DNA of 64,000 nt from Chitinophagaceae bacterium IBVUCB2 (GTDB lineage Bacteria; Bacteroidota; Bacteroidia; Chitinophagales; Chitinophagaceae), in the NCBI GenBank assembly GCA_002127295.1, contig NFUV01000003.1:1-64000 (forward strand). The letters run 5' to 3'. A program made the position numbers and the translations under genes. Shown here in pieces: positions 34,144 through 42,913 of this stretch; within the stretch, counting starts at the first letter, position 1; every line of letters begins with the position of its first letter. A model generated the notes under the pieces. That model worked only from the letters and a program-made list of their open reading frames with translations, was not told the DNA's origin and made no database searches.

Positions 34144-35349
34144 ATGTCCGATCAAAAAAGACATATTGCCCATTTTGACCTCGACTCTTTTTTTGTTTCT
34201 GTTGAAATAAGGAATGATCCCTCCTTAAAAGGCAAGCCGGTTTTAGTAGGTGGTTATGAACGGGGCGTAGTAGCTGCTTGTAGCTATGAGGCCAGGAAAT
34301 TTGGTATTCATTCTGCTATGCCGATGAAAAAGGCAATGCAGCTTTGCCCGCAGGCAATTGTTACCAGTAGCAGCCGGGGCGATTACAGCCGTTATTCAAG
34401 ATGGGTCACTGATATCATTGCATCAAAAGTTCCTTTGTTTGAAAAAGCAAGTATTGATGAGTTTTATATTGACCTGACAGGGATGGACAAGTTTTTTGGT
34501 GTAAGTCAATATGCAAAAGACTTGCGCAGCCTGATAACTAATGAAACTGGTTTACCCATTTCCTGTGGGTTAGCTTCTGCAAGATTTATTGCTAAGATGG
34601 CAACGAATGAAGCAAAGCCAAATGGTTTTTTGGAAATTCCGCATGGAAAAGAAAAAGAATTTCTGTGGCCTTTAGGTATTGAAAAAATAAATGGAGTAGG
34701 CAAACAAACAGAGCAACATCTTAAATCGTATGGCATTTATACTATTGAAGACATTGCTAAAACACCGATAGAACATTTAGAAAAGATAGCCGGCAAATGG
34801 GGTGAAGCACTCTGGCATAAAGCACATGGCATTGGCAGCACAGAAATTACAACCGACTGGGAACAAAAAAGCATGAGCCATGAAAACACTTTTGATACAG
34901 ATTACACTGATGTTGAATTTCTGCATAAGGAATTAGTAAGGCTTACTGAAAAAACGGCTTATTCATTAAGAGAAGATGAAAAGCTGACGGGTTGTGTTAC
35001 CGTCAAGATCCGCTACTCTGATTTTGAAACAACTTCCCGCCAGGAAACCGTTGATTACACAGCATTGGATGATGTGCTGATTGCAAAGGTTAAAGACCTT
35101 TTCAATAAATCGTATCAAAAGAAAAGGCCTGTGCGGTTGCTGGGTGTTCGCTTCAGCCATTTTATTCCCTTTACCATGCAGATGAGTTTGTTTGAAAATA
35201 ATATTGAGAAGTTGCAATTGTACAAAGCAGTAGATGATATTAAAGACAGGTTTGGAAGTAAGCTGGTTACCAAAGCAGTGACTTCGCAATCAAAAGATAG
35301 TAGTAGTGAGTTTACAACTAGACACAATAAAAAAAAGAAAGCCGATTAA
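34144..35349 (+). CDS. dinB: DNA polymerase IV (Y-family translesion polymerase)
   Basis: 401 residues. Catalytic carboxylates in FDLDSFFVSVE and SIDEFYIDLTG, YEARKFGIHSAM (finger region), helix-hairpin-helix INGVGKQTEQHL and a little-finger domain in the carboxy-terminal third. The end is basic (HNKKKKAD) and no beta-clamp motif is obvious at the extreme terminus; QMSLF near residue 345 fits a clamp-binding QxxLF motif. Bypasses DNA lesions. No SOS-box is apparent before the gene. Confidence 0.94.
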   Translation: MSDQKRHIAHFDLDSFFVSVEIRNDPSLKGKPVLVGGYERGVVAACSYEARKFGIHSAMPMKKAMQLCPQAIVTSSSRGDYSRYSRWVTDIIASKVPLFEKASIDEFYIDLTGMDKFFGVSQYAKDLRSLITNETGLPISCGLASARFIAKMATNEAKPNGFLEIPHGKEKEFLWPLGIEKINGVGKQTEQHLKSYGIYTIEDIAKTPIEHLEKIAGKWGEALWHKAHGIGSTEITTDWEQKSMSHENTFDTDYTDVEFLHKELVRLTEKTAYSLREDEKLTGCVTVKIRYSDFETTSRQETVDYTALDDVLIAKVKDLFNKSYQKKRPVRLLGVRFSHFIPFTMQMSLFENNIEKLQLYKAVDDIKDRFGSKLVTKAVTSQSKDSSSEFTTRHNKKKKAD

Positions 35350-35377
35350 AAATGTCTTTCATTTACGGTAAAATAAG

Positions 35378-35420
35378 AAGTTACTTCATTGAAAAAAATC
35401 GTTCCTCAATGAAGTAACTT
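35378..35420. terminator. Bidirectional hairpin between dinB and the PKD-lipoprotein run
   Basis: Perfect 15-bp arms AAGTTACTTCATTGA (35378-35392) and TCAATGAAGTAACTT (35406-35420), 13-nt loop, between two convergent genes. U-tracts are short, so it may be a terminator for both strands or another palindromic element. Confidence 0.65.
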
Positions 35421-35441
35421 GTTTCCCATCAATTTGCATTT

Positions 35442-36146
35442 TTAGAATACTATTTTTACATCCGGAGAATCGCTAACATCCATGCCATAATAAAAAATAT
35501 AAAGACTGCCATAATGATACATACCAGCACCATGTGGCCGGGTCTCAATAAAATACTCGTATGGACCCGAAGTTGTGGTATATGCAATCGGATCGACTTC
35601 TATCCATCCAGGATTAGAATCCCGTTGAATATAAATTCTAAATGGAGTATTCCCGGTAGGAATAAAACTATAGAAATGGGGTATCTCTATAGCATTGTAC
35701 CAGGGAAAAATCCAGGTCAGGTTATAAAAGACTACCTGCCTATCCAATAAGCGTATGGTTTTTACTACCACTGTATCCTTATCAGTTGCTCCATAGGTAT
35801 CGCTAGCTACAAGCTCAAATAGATATTCTCCCTCGAGAAGATTGGTAACCTCAGTAGTTAGACTTTGAGGAGAAATAATTGTACAGGCAGGTCCTGCTAT
35901 TTTTGTCCATATAAAACTTAGCGTACTATTTTTATCCGGGTCAGTAGCATGTCCAGTTAATGTTATATAGTTATTAAATAACCCCACTGAAAAATCATTG
36001 CCTGCATTGACTAAGGGTGGTCTGTTAGGCGGTGGTGGCGGAACGAAAGGAACAGTACCGGTAGCCGGGGCCTCCTTTGAGCAATTAGTACTCACAAATA
36101 CAATTGCAAGAAGTAAAATGATTTTAAAAGAAAATATTTTTTTCAT
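35442..36146 (-). CDS. PKD-domain lipoprotein, paralogue 1
   Basis: 234 residues. A lipoprotein signal peptide ends at STNC, followed by SKE (CxKE). A Pro-rich linker (FVPPPPPNRPP) leads into one PKD-type beta-sandwich (about residues 45-130: NAGNDFSVGL, GHATDPDKN, LVASDTYGATDKDTVVV). A second, beta-rich carboxy-terminal domain of about 95 residues (LTWIFPWYNAI to VKIVF) is not recognised. Most similar to paralogue 3. Last gene of a four-gene minus-strand run; probably surface-exposed binding or adhesion protein. Confidence 0.82.
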   Translation of the reverse strand: MKKIFSFKIILLLAIVFVSTNCSKEAPATGTVPFVPPPPPNRPPLVNAGNDFSVGLFNNYITLTGHATDPDKNSTLSFIWTKIAGPACTIISPQSLTTEVTNLLEGEYLFELVASDTYGATDKDTVVVKTIRLLDRQVVFYNLTWIFPWYNAIEIPHFYSFIPTGNTPFRIYIQRDSNPGWIEVDPIAYTTTSGPYEYFIETRPHGAGMYHYGSLYIFYYGMDVSDSPDVKIVF

Positions 36147-36171
36147 GACTTAAGATTTATTCATCCTGACG

Positions 36172-36858
36172 TCAATAAACAAGTTTGATTTCTACAGGTT
36201 CTGTTTCATCATAAGTTGACCAAATAATTAGAGTGCCGTTTACTAACTTAACTCCATAAAAAGAATCCTCGTTAAAAAATAATTCTTCCCAATTTGAAGA
36301 ACTATTTTTTCTTATAAAGACCCTAAAAATCTTTCCTGCCGGGACATATTGATAAATATTTGGAATAAGTATAGCAGAGCCCCATAATAATGTCCCAAAT
36401 AATCCCTGATCACCCCAAATAAGGTTGCTAAAAACTATTTCACCCGGGGTTGTTGAAATCTGACTTACTGCAACTGTAACTGTATCCTTGCCCGACAAAC
36501 CACTAGCATCCGTTACCGTCAATTCAAATTGATAAACTCCTACTTCAAGATTCCTTACATAGGTTGAAATCGAATTCGGTTCATCAATTAAGAAAGATAC
36601 GGGTCCTGAAATCTTACTCCATTGTACACGGTTAATATTATTTTCTTTATCAGAAGCATATCCAGTTAAAAGGCAGGAATTTATTGGAAGAATAAACTGT
36701 TTGTCTAACCCTGCATTTGCCCGTGGAGAAGTATTTGTAGTTGGTGGTGTTACTACTATTCCTGTTGTATTGTCAAAGGCTGGTTCTTTTTTGCAATTAG
36801 CATTAATAAAAACAACTAGCACAAATATAATTAGTTGAAAAAAATGTAACCTTTTCAT
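36172..36858 (-). CDS. PKD-domain lipoprotein, paralogue 2
   Basis: 228 residues, same layout: lipoprotein signal ending NANC with KKE, a Thr/Pro linker, a PKD-like domain (NAGLDKQFILPIN, GYASDKENN, TVTDASGLSGKDTVTVAV) and a carboxy-terminal domain with LIWGDQGLFGTLLWGSAILIP. More diverged than paralogues 1 and 3, lacking the poly-proline stretch. The central tryptophans of the last domain (WTK/WSK) and the KIVF/KLVY end are shared by the set. Gap to paralogue 1 is 25 bp. Confidence 0.82.
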   Translation of the reverse strand: MKRLHFFQLIIFVLVVFINANCKKEPAFDNTTGIVVTPPTTNTSPRANAGLDKQFILPINSCLLTGYASDKENNINRVQWSKISGPVSFLIDEPNSISTYVRNLEVGVYQFELTVTDASGLSGKDTVTVAVSQISTTPGEIVFSNLIWGDQGLFGTLLWGSAILIPNIYQYVPAGKIFRVFIRKNSSSNWEELFFNEDSFYGVKLVNGTLIIWSTYDETEPVEIKLVY

Positions 36859-36923
36859 TTCTCAAGATTTAAATTCAGAATAAAAATCTCACATTTAGAT
36901 GTAATTAGATATAGCAAGTCTTT

Positions 36924-37616
36924 TCAAAACAAAATTCTTACATCAACATTAATGTTTACATCAACATCTGTATATAGCCAAATACTGTTTTCGGTATCAA
37001 TCTCATAATATATCGAGTTGCTGGGTGAATATTGACTCATAGGAACAGCTTCATGCCATATTGCAGAGTTGACAAATTTTATGAAAACACGGATGGGCGC
37101 ATTTGGTGGTATGTGCGAATAAATATTATAAATAGGTATGGAGCAGCCCATAGGACAAGTCCAGCTTAAGTTAAAAATATTAACGGGGCTTGTTATTGGC
37201 TCGATACTGTTAATTTTTACAACTATTTTATCCGTATTTGTTGCTCCATGGTTATCTCTGGCTAAAAGTTCAAATTGATATTCACCCACAAGAAGATTTG
37301 TAACAACTGTAGTCCTACTTTGGGGAGAAACAATGGTACATGGAGCTCCTGCTATTTGAGTCCAGTTTGTAGTAAGTGTATTATCCATATCCTGGTCATA
37401 AGCATGTCCTCTTAACTTCATGTCATTGCTATATAATGTCCCTGTAAAATCCGGGCCTGCAAGAGCTACAGGTGGCCGGTTAGGAGGAGGCGGTGGCGGA
37501 TGATTAGTAACAGTATTGATTCCGGAACCGCTTGCAGGCAATTCTTTACTGCATCCGGGGCTGACCAATAAAATCATCACTCCGGCAAAAAATAAAACGA
37601 AATAGAATCTTTTCAT
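36924..37616 (-). CDS. PKD-domain lipoprotein, paralogue 3
   Basis: 230 residues. Signal peptide ends SPGC, followed by SKE. Poly-Pro linker HPPPPPPNRPP, PKD domain with AGPDFTGTLYSND, GHAYDQDMDN and LARDNHGATNTDKIVVK, then a carboxy-terminal domain with LSWTCPMGCSIPIYNIY. The PKD half is near paralogue 1 and the tandem presumably arose by duplication. It starts 33 bp after the haloperoxidase-like gene and is probably co-transcribed with it. Confidence 0.82.
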   Translation of the reverse strand: MKRFYFVLFFAGVMILLVSPGCSKELPASGSGINTVTNHPPPPPPNRPPVALAGPDFTGTLYSNDMKLRGHAYDQDMDNTLTTNWTQIAGAPCTIVSPQSRTTVVTNLLVGEYQFELLARDNHGATNTDKIVVKINSIEPITSPVNIFNLSWTCPMGCSIPIYNIYSHIPPNAPIRVFIKFVNSAIWHEAVPMSQYSPSNSIYYEIDTENSIWLYTDVDVNINVDVRILF

Positions 37617-37649
37617 ATTATAAAGATTGAGTACTAAATATTATAAATT

Positions 37650-39035
37650 CTATTCCATCTCTCTGAAACTATTATTGAAAACATAGTTGGCAATTTGTTT
37701 CCCTTGCTCTTCACCAAACAGGCAGGCTTTTCTAAAATGAAATCCTACATAAATACGGGACAGCGCATTATCTCTTGCAGCTTGTGATATTGATGTATAT
37801 TGACGCACTACTCCTGGAAGTGTAAGGCTGGTTTGATTTACGGAAATAATATCAGTGCCGAAGAAAAGTGATAACACTTCTGCCGCCGCCCCGCCAAAAT
37901 TTGCATGTGCTGAAGGATAATCGGGTATAGGGGGTGTATATAGATTCATTGCAGGATTAGCATTAGGACTTTCTATGTACATCGGCAACCAGTTAACATC
38001 ACCTGTTGTGTTATTATTACCATCCGCATCACCGAGCCGGATCGCTGTTTCCGGTCTCCAATAGGAATAATAATATTTTGCTTCAAAACATCCCGATACA
38101 CCATCCACCATTGCCGTATGCATTAATGCAAAAAGTCGGGCCGTTCTCCATGCATCTATTTTTTTAGAACTAATGATGTTTCTTGCAAAACGATTCCATC
38201 CAATAGATGACCGTTCTACCCAAAACACACCTATCTCTGTTTCCTCTGCAGTTCTGGTCCCTCCTACTTTTGCTCCTTTTGTTTTTATCTCGTTATACTC
38301 TGTTACATATGTTGCCGAACTAACCGGGTCAGGTGCTCCGGGTCTGAACTGGTTATTAGTTTCCGTAACAAATGGCTTCATCAAAGTTCCCCATTGATGC
38401 AGCGCTTTTATCTTTGGCATAGTTGGTAAACTAAAAGGAAGTGTGGAACGATATTCACCTGGTGCAATACCCTCGGGCTGAGCTATCTGTACATTCGCCT
38501 GTAAAAAATTATCTGTTGAACGGTTGGCAATTATAGCATCTGCTGATTGTTCGCCCAATGTTTTTCCATCTTCTTTACTTTGTCCATCGGTTATTGTGCT
38601 TAAACTTTCAGCATACCATTGGTCAATAGGATTAGTGCCCTGAAGATTCATTTTTTTTATCGTCCAATATGCTGCACTTGCAACAGCAGCATCTGGTGAA
38701 GCTGATTTCTTCCTTTCATTTAACAATGCAAAGCGTTCAAATTTTGGTTTAATGGAATTTAAGGCATCATGTACAGCTATCTGTATCATTGCAAAATAGC
38801 GGGCCTGTGCAGGAGGAGTATTGGGGGCTGTAAGAACAATGCTGGCTTTTTGATTCCAGAATAAGACCATGTCATTTTCTACAAAGCCCGGGTCAAGCGG
38901 CTTTTTATCTGTTACATTGGTTAGGTCTTGTGATATAGGTTGTTGCTTAACGTCTTCCTTCTTGCATGAATAACCGAGGACAAGAAGCAATGCTGATAAA
39001 AGACTCAGCACCAAAGAAGTTGTATTCTTTTTCAT
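37650..39035 (-). CDS. Vanadium-haloperoxidase/PAP2-superfamily lipoprotein
   Basis: 461 residues. Lipoprotein signal ends at YSC, followed by KKED (CxKE). The PAP2 catalytic motifs are all there: KYYYSYWRPETA (K-x6-RP), DYPSAHANFGG (PSxH), and SRIYVGFHF (SR-x5-H, the third-motif His). The final Asp of classical PAP2 phosphatases is missing, as in vanadium chloroperoxidase-like proteins. It could be a vanadate-dependent haloperoxidase or a phosphatase on the outer face of the envelope. First of four lipoprotein genes; the two-component system lies 147 bp upstream. Confidence 0.87.
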   Translation of the reverse strand: MKKNTTSLVLSLLSALLLVLGYSCKKEDVKQQPISQDLTNVTDKKPLDPGFVENDMVLFWNQKASIVLTAPNTPPAQARYFAMIQIAVHDALNSIKPKFERFALLNERKKSASPDAAVASAAYWTIKKMNLQGTNPIDQWYAESLSTITDGQSKEDGKTLGEQSADAIIANRSTDNFLQANVQIAQPEGIAPGEYRSTLPFSLPTMPKIKALHQWGTLMKPFVTETNNQFRPGAPDPVSSATYVTEYNEIKTKGAKVGGTRTAEETEIGVFWVERSSIGWNRFARNIISSKKIDAWRTARLFALMHTAMVDGVSGCFEAKYYYSYWRPETAIRLGDADGNNNTTGDVNWLPMYIESPNANPAMNLYTPPIPDYPSAHANFGGAAAEVLSLFFGTDIISVNQTSLTLPGVVRQYTSISQAARDNALSRIYVGFHFRKACLFGEEQGKQIANYVFNNSFREME

Positions 39036-39181
39036 TGTAAAATTTTAAGATTAAAGAATATAGGTTTAATGCGATGGTTAAGAATGAACAAACAAGGGAT
39101 AGGGTTGGTAATTCTCTGATGCAATCTCAGATAATAAATTTCAGAAGTCAATCCCTATTTTGAGTGATAGAAAGGATTCTA

Positions 39182-39817
39182 TCAGTAAGGAAGAATATGT
39201 TCGCTTAATGCTTTGGCGATAGCTTCCTTGCCGCAATTGACATGCAGCTTGGTATAGATATTTTTAAGATGGGATCTGACAGTATGAAAGGAAATACCCA
39301 GTTTATCTGCGATGATCTTGGAGCTATGACCGTTGATAAGTGATTGCAATACCTGTAATTCCCGTTCGGATAGTTCGTACTTATTATTTGATATACCGGG
39401 TTTAAAACTACTGAGTACTCTTCGGGCAATACTGGGCGACATGGGAGCTCCGCCTTCAATTACTTCTTGAATGGCCTCGATGAGCCTGGAGGGGGGTGTT
39501 TTTTTTAGCATGTAACCATTAGCACCATTGCAAAGACATTGAAATAATTTTTCATCGTCTTCAAAAACGGTGTACATAATAACGGAAGTGGCGGGATGTG
39601 CTTCCTTAACCATTCTTACTCCTTTGATACCACTGTCACCTGGCATATCAATATCCATCAGAACAACGTCTGGCTTGTAAACTTTTGTAATGCTGCCCGC
39701 ATCCTTACAATTGTTGTACTCTCCAATCACTTTATATTCACCAAGTCCGTTAAGCAGTACCGTTAGTGATTCTCTCAACTTATCATTGTCTTCAAAAATT
39801 ATAATGGAAATGGACAT
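39182..39817 (-). CDS. NarL/LuxR-type response regulator
   Basis: 211 residues. Receiver domain with acidic pocket IFEDND, phospho-acceptor in DVVLMDIDMPG (Asp about 55) and the threonine/lysine switch region YTVFEDDE/MLKK; helix-turn-helix GerE/LuxR domain ELSERELQVLQSLINGHSSKIIADKLGISFHTVRSHLKNIY, described here in short as a complete LuxR-type DNA-binding domain (about 148-205). It starts 27 bp after its kinase. Likely regulates the lipoprotein run downstream. Confidence 0.92.
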   Translation of the reverse strand: MSISIIIFEDNDKLRESLTVLLNGLGEYKVIGEYNNCKDAGSITKVYKPDVVLMDIDMPGDSGIKGVRMVKEAHPATSVIMYTVFEDDEKLFQCLCNGANGYMLKKTPPSRLIEAIQEVIEGGAPMSPSIARRVLSSFKPGISNNKYELSERELQVLQSLINGHSSKIIADKLGISFHTVRSHLKNIYTKLHVNCGKEAIAKALSEHILPY

Positions 39818-39844
39818 AAGGCTAAGCTAAATAAACGGTTAAAA

Positions 39845-42754
39845 TTATTTCATCCCTTTTTTGAGTGACCCATAAAATGGTAATCTCACATCAATGGTTG
39901 TTCCCTGGCCATTCCCTGATTGTATAGTAATAGTGCCTTTCCACCGGCTCACCCTATTTTTAATGTTACTAATACCATTACGGTGTGTAAGTTGGGTAGG
40001 ATCAAACCCTTTACCATCATCACTGATTAGCAGTTTAAGATTATCTTTTTCAATAAAAAGAGAAATGGATACAGATGAAGCTGCTGCATGTTTTTGAATA
40101 TTATTCACCGATTCTTTAAAAATCAGAAAAAGGTCCCGTCTTTGTTCCATCATAATTTTTTTTTCGGCAATATGCGGATCCATTTTCAATTCATACCGGA
40201 TATTACAGGCATCAAACAACTCAGCAGCATATCGTCGCATACGGGCCGCCGTTTCCTGCAGTGTATCATTCTTAGTATTCACACTCCAGATAATATCATC
40301 AAGCGCCTGGCCGGAAGCATCAATTTCTTCACGAATACGATCCAGATAAGCTTCTGATTTTTCGGGGTTATTTCCGTTTCGTTTACTTAACTCCGTAAGT
40401 ATACTGATATTCGTTAAAGTAGAACCAATATCATCATGCAGATCTGTGGCAATCCTGTTGCGAACATGCTGTATTCTTTGCAATTGCCGGATCCTGTACC
40501 GGTAAATCATATATAACAATACTCCAACAACAGCAATAACCAAAGAGATAAACCACCAGGTTTTCCAGAACGGTGGTCGAATGCCGAAATTGAAACTGGC
40601 TGTTTCGCCGGCTTCACCATCCCATCCAATGGTTCTGACTTCAAACTTATAATCTCCCGGCTGCAGGCTTGCGTAAGAAACATCATGCCCGTTACTAGGT
40701 ATACTCCACATTGTATCAATGGTTCCTAAAAGACGATAACTGAATTGATTTTGCTTTTCGTTGATAAACCCCGGAGAACTGAATTCAAAGCTTGCATGAT
40801 TTTGAAAATATTTCAAGGAGATGACAGTGTCAGTATTATAAATATTTATTCTGTCCTGCTGGTTCCCCAGCTTTATTAAAGTAATGTCTGCTTTTGATGG
40901 TGATACATTCTCAAGATTTTCATCTCTTAATTTCACTATTTTATTACTGGTCAGACACCACCATTCATTATCACCTGCATTCACTATTTGGAATATTTCA
41001 TGGAAAAAGTTGGCAACCCTGCTAAAATTAAAGACTTTGAAATGGTTCTTTTTTTTAACCAGCTTGTTAAGGCCATAAAATGTTCCCACCCAAATATCAC
41101 CATTTGATGTTTCAGCAAAACACTTAATGAAATTGGAAGACAATCCCTGTTGCTGGTCAAAAGAAGAGACTGTATAAACATCATTAGCGTTGGATGTCAG
41201 GCGAAATGCCCCACGATACCTTGTGCCAACCCACACATTTCCTTCTTTATCCGTAAAAAGACTACGTATACATTTATCAGGGAGGAGGTGAGAAAGATCT
41301 TTCGTCTCAAAATGAAGACTGTCTCCTATGAACGAATAGGTGATACGATATAATCCATCAAACCATGTTCCCGCCCATAATGACCCATTCTTATCAATTG
41401 TCAAACTGGTAACCCTGTGCCCGAGAGAGTTGTTGATCATTGCACTTTTTTTGGAAACAACACCAATGCCCCCATGTATACCAAAAAAGGCATTCCCTTT
41501 CCCATCAACACATGTACCCTGGTCCGTCATCACAAAGTAAGGAGTGGAAAATGGAATAATCTTTTTGTTCAAAGAATCATAATAGCCAATACTGGTTCTT
41601 GAACCGAATACTACCGGGTTGCTTCCGGGGATAAGAAAAGTAGGCCGTTCACCAATAAAACTAATATCCTCCCTTTTCCCTATTTGCGGTTGGTATAATT
41701 TGGGATTGGTTGAGCCAGCAATTAAAACCCGGTCCTTCCCCACCGGCATGATCATCTTTGCATTATTCAACACCCCCACATCATCGGGTGTGATGGTAGC
41801 GATGCCCGTTCTTGATACAATTTTTGCAAGCCCGTTGGCCGTCCCGAGCCAAATATTTTTCTCTTTGTCAATAAAGATCGATGCTACCATATTTGAGGGC
41901 AAGCCATCTTTTTCCGTATATAAATTATAATTACCGTTAGGCGCAATATGCGCAAGACCTTTAGCCGATCCCATCCAAAGCCATCCCTTATCGTCTTCTT
42001 TAATAAAGTAAATACAGGTATTACCGGACCATGCGGGTAATAACGTTACCGGAGGTATGATAATTTCACAGCTAAGTTTTTGCTGATCAAGATTTATCAG
42101 TCGTATCCCACTCTCTGTACAAAACCATATCCTGTTTTTTGAATCCTTGTATAAAGATCTTACCACCTCATTTGCTATAGGAAAGGTGGCGACTATCTTG
42201 AAATCTTTCTTTAAAACGACTAATTGATGTGCAACTCCCGGAATAACGCCGAGGAATAAAGAATCGTTGACTTGCAGCATATATTCAATTCTCAGATCCG
42301 GTTTCTCCTGGTTTGGTTTTACAATTTTTCCTCCATAGTACTTAAAAACTCCCTGTGTAGTTGGTATGATATAATTGTTAGCGGAAAGCTTTAGTAATTC
42401 GGCAGGTTCATCCGCAATTTTAGAAAATTTTGTAACCCGGCCGTTATCTATGCAATCAATAGAACCATTATTGAATGTAGCAAACACTTTCCCATTAACT
42501 TCAAAAAAATCATTTACAAGACTATGGGACAATCCGTTTAGCGTAGAGTAATTAGTGAATTTGTGGCCGTTATAGTGACTAATGCCCTCCCAGGTACCTA
42601 TCCAGATAAATCCCCTTGAATCCTGGAAAATTCTCCGCACATTATTAGATACCATTCCATCCTGCACGGAATAAGAAATGATAATGGGCTGCTGGCTGAA
42701 TAGCATCCTTGGGAGAATAACTATTAAGATCAATAGTATAGCAGAGCGGCGCAT
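39845..42754 (-). CDS. Two-component sensor kinase with periplasmic propeller (HisKA_3 type)
   Basis: 969 residues. Signal peptide, then repeated regulator-propeller motifs (FIWIGTWEGISHYN, WLWMGSAKGLAHI, NIWLGTANGLAKI, VWVGTRYRGAFRL, IWVGTFYGLNKL) over about residues 25-610, then a Y_Y_Y domain (about 640-705) before one membrane helix (WWFISLVIAVVGVLLYM). The cytoplasmic part has the phospho-accepting His in LHDDIGSTLTNIS (about 768) and an HATPase domain ending near DDGKGFDPTQ. This type often senses extracellular polymers or nutrients. Ligand unknown. Confidence 0.92.
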   Translation of the reverse strand: MRRSAILLILIVILPRMLFSQQPIIISYSVQDGMVSNNVRRIFQDSRGFIWIGTWEGISHYNGHKFTNYSTLNGLSHSLVNDFFEVNGKVFATFNNGSIDCIDNGRVTKFSKIADEPAELLKLSANNYIIPTTQGVFKYYGGKIVKPNQEKPDLRIEYMLQVNDSLFLGVIPGVAHQLVVLKKDFKIVATFPIANEVVRSLYKDSKNRIWFCTESGIRLINLDQQKLSCEIIIPPVTLLPAWSGNTCIYFIKEDDKGWLWMGSAKGLAHIAPNGNYNLYTEKDGLPSNMVASIFIDKEKNIWLGTANGLAKIVSRTGIATITPDDVGVLNNAKMIMPVGKDRVLIAGSTNPKLYQPQIGKREDISFIGERPTFLIPGSNPVVFGSRTSIGYYDSLNKKIIPFSTPYFVMTDQGTCVDGKGNAFFGIHGGIGVVSKKSAMINNSLGHRVTSLTIDKNGSLWAGTWFDGLYRITYSFIGDSLHFETKDLSHLLPDKCIRSLFTDKEGNVWVGTRYRGAFRLTSNANDVYTVSSFDQQQGLSSNFIKCFAETSNGDIWVGTFYGLNKLVKKKNHFKVFNFSRVANFFHEIFQIVNAGDNEWWCLTSNKIVKLRDENLENVSPSKADITLIKLGNQQDRINIYNTDTVISLKYFQNHASFEFSSPGFINEKQNQFSYRLLGTIDTMWSIPSNGHDVSYASLQPGDYKFEVRTIGWDGEAGETASFNFGIRPPFWKTWWFISLVIAVVGVLLYMIYRYRIRQLQRIQHVRNRIATDLHDDIGSTLTNISILTELSKRNGNNPEKSEAYLDRIREEIDASGQALDDIIWSVNTKNDTLQETAARMRRYAAELFDACNIRYELKMDPHIAEKKIMMEQRRDLFLIFKESVNNIQKHAAASSVSISLFIEKDNLKLLISDDGKGFDPTQLTHRNGISNIKNRVSRWKGTITIQSGNGQGTTIDVRLPFYGSLKKGMK

Positions 42755-42913
42755 AAACTAAATATAATAAAATAAATCACACACCAATTAACGTAACGGC
42801 AGGTTTACCCTCGCAATGATGCATAGATTCTACATTATTAAACAAATAATGATAAACTCTACGTGATGTAAAAAATCTGCTTCTTATCTTCGTCGTCCCT
42901 AAAATCTATAATT

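Noticed and set aside
36924-37616. Recently duplicated PKD genes joined by gene conversion
   Set aside because: The carboxy-terminal halves differ too much between copies; an old duplication is more likely.
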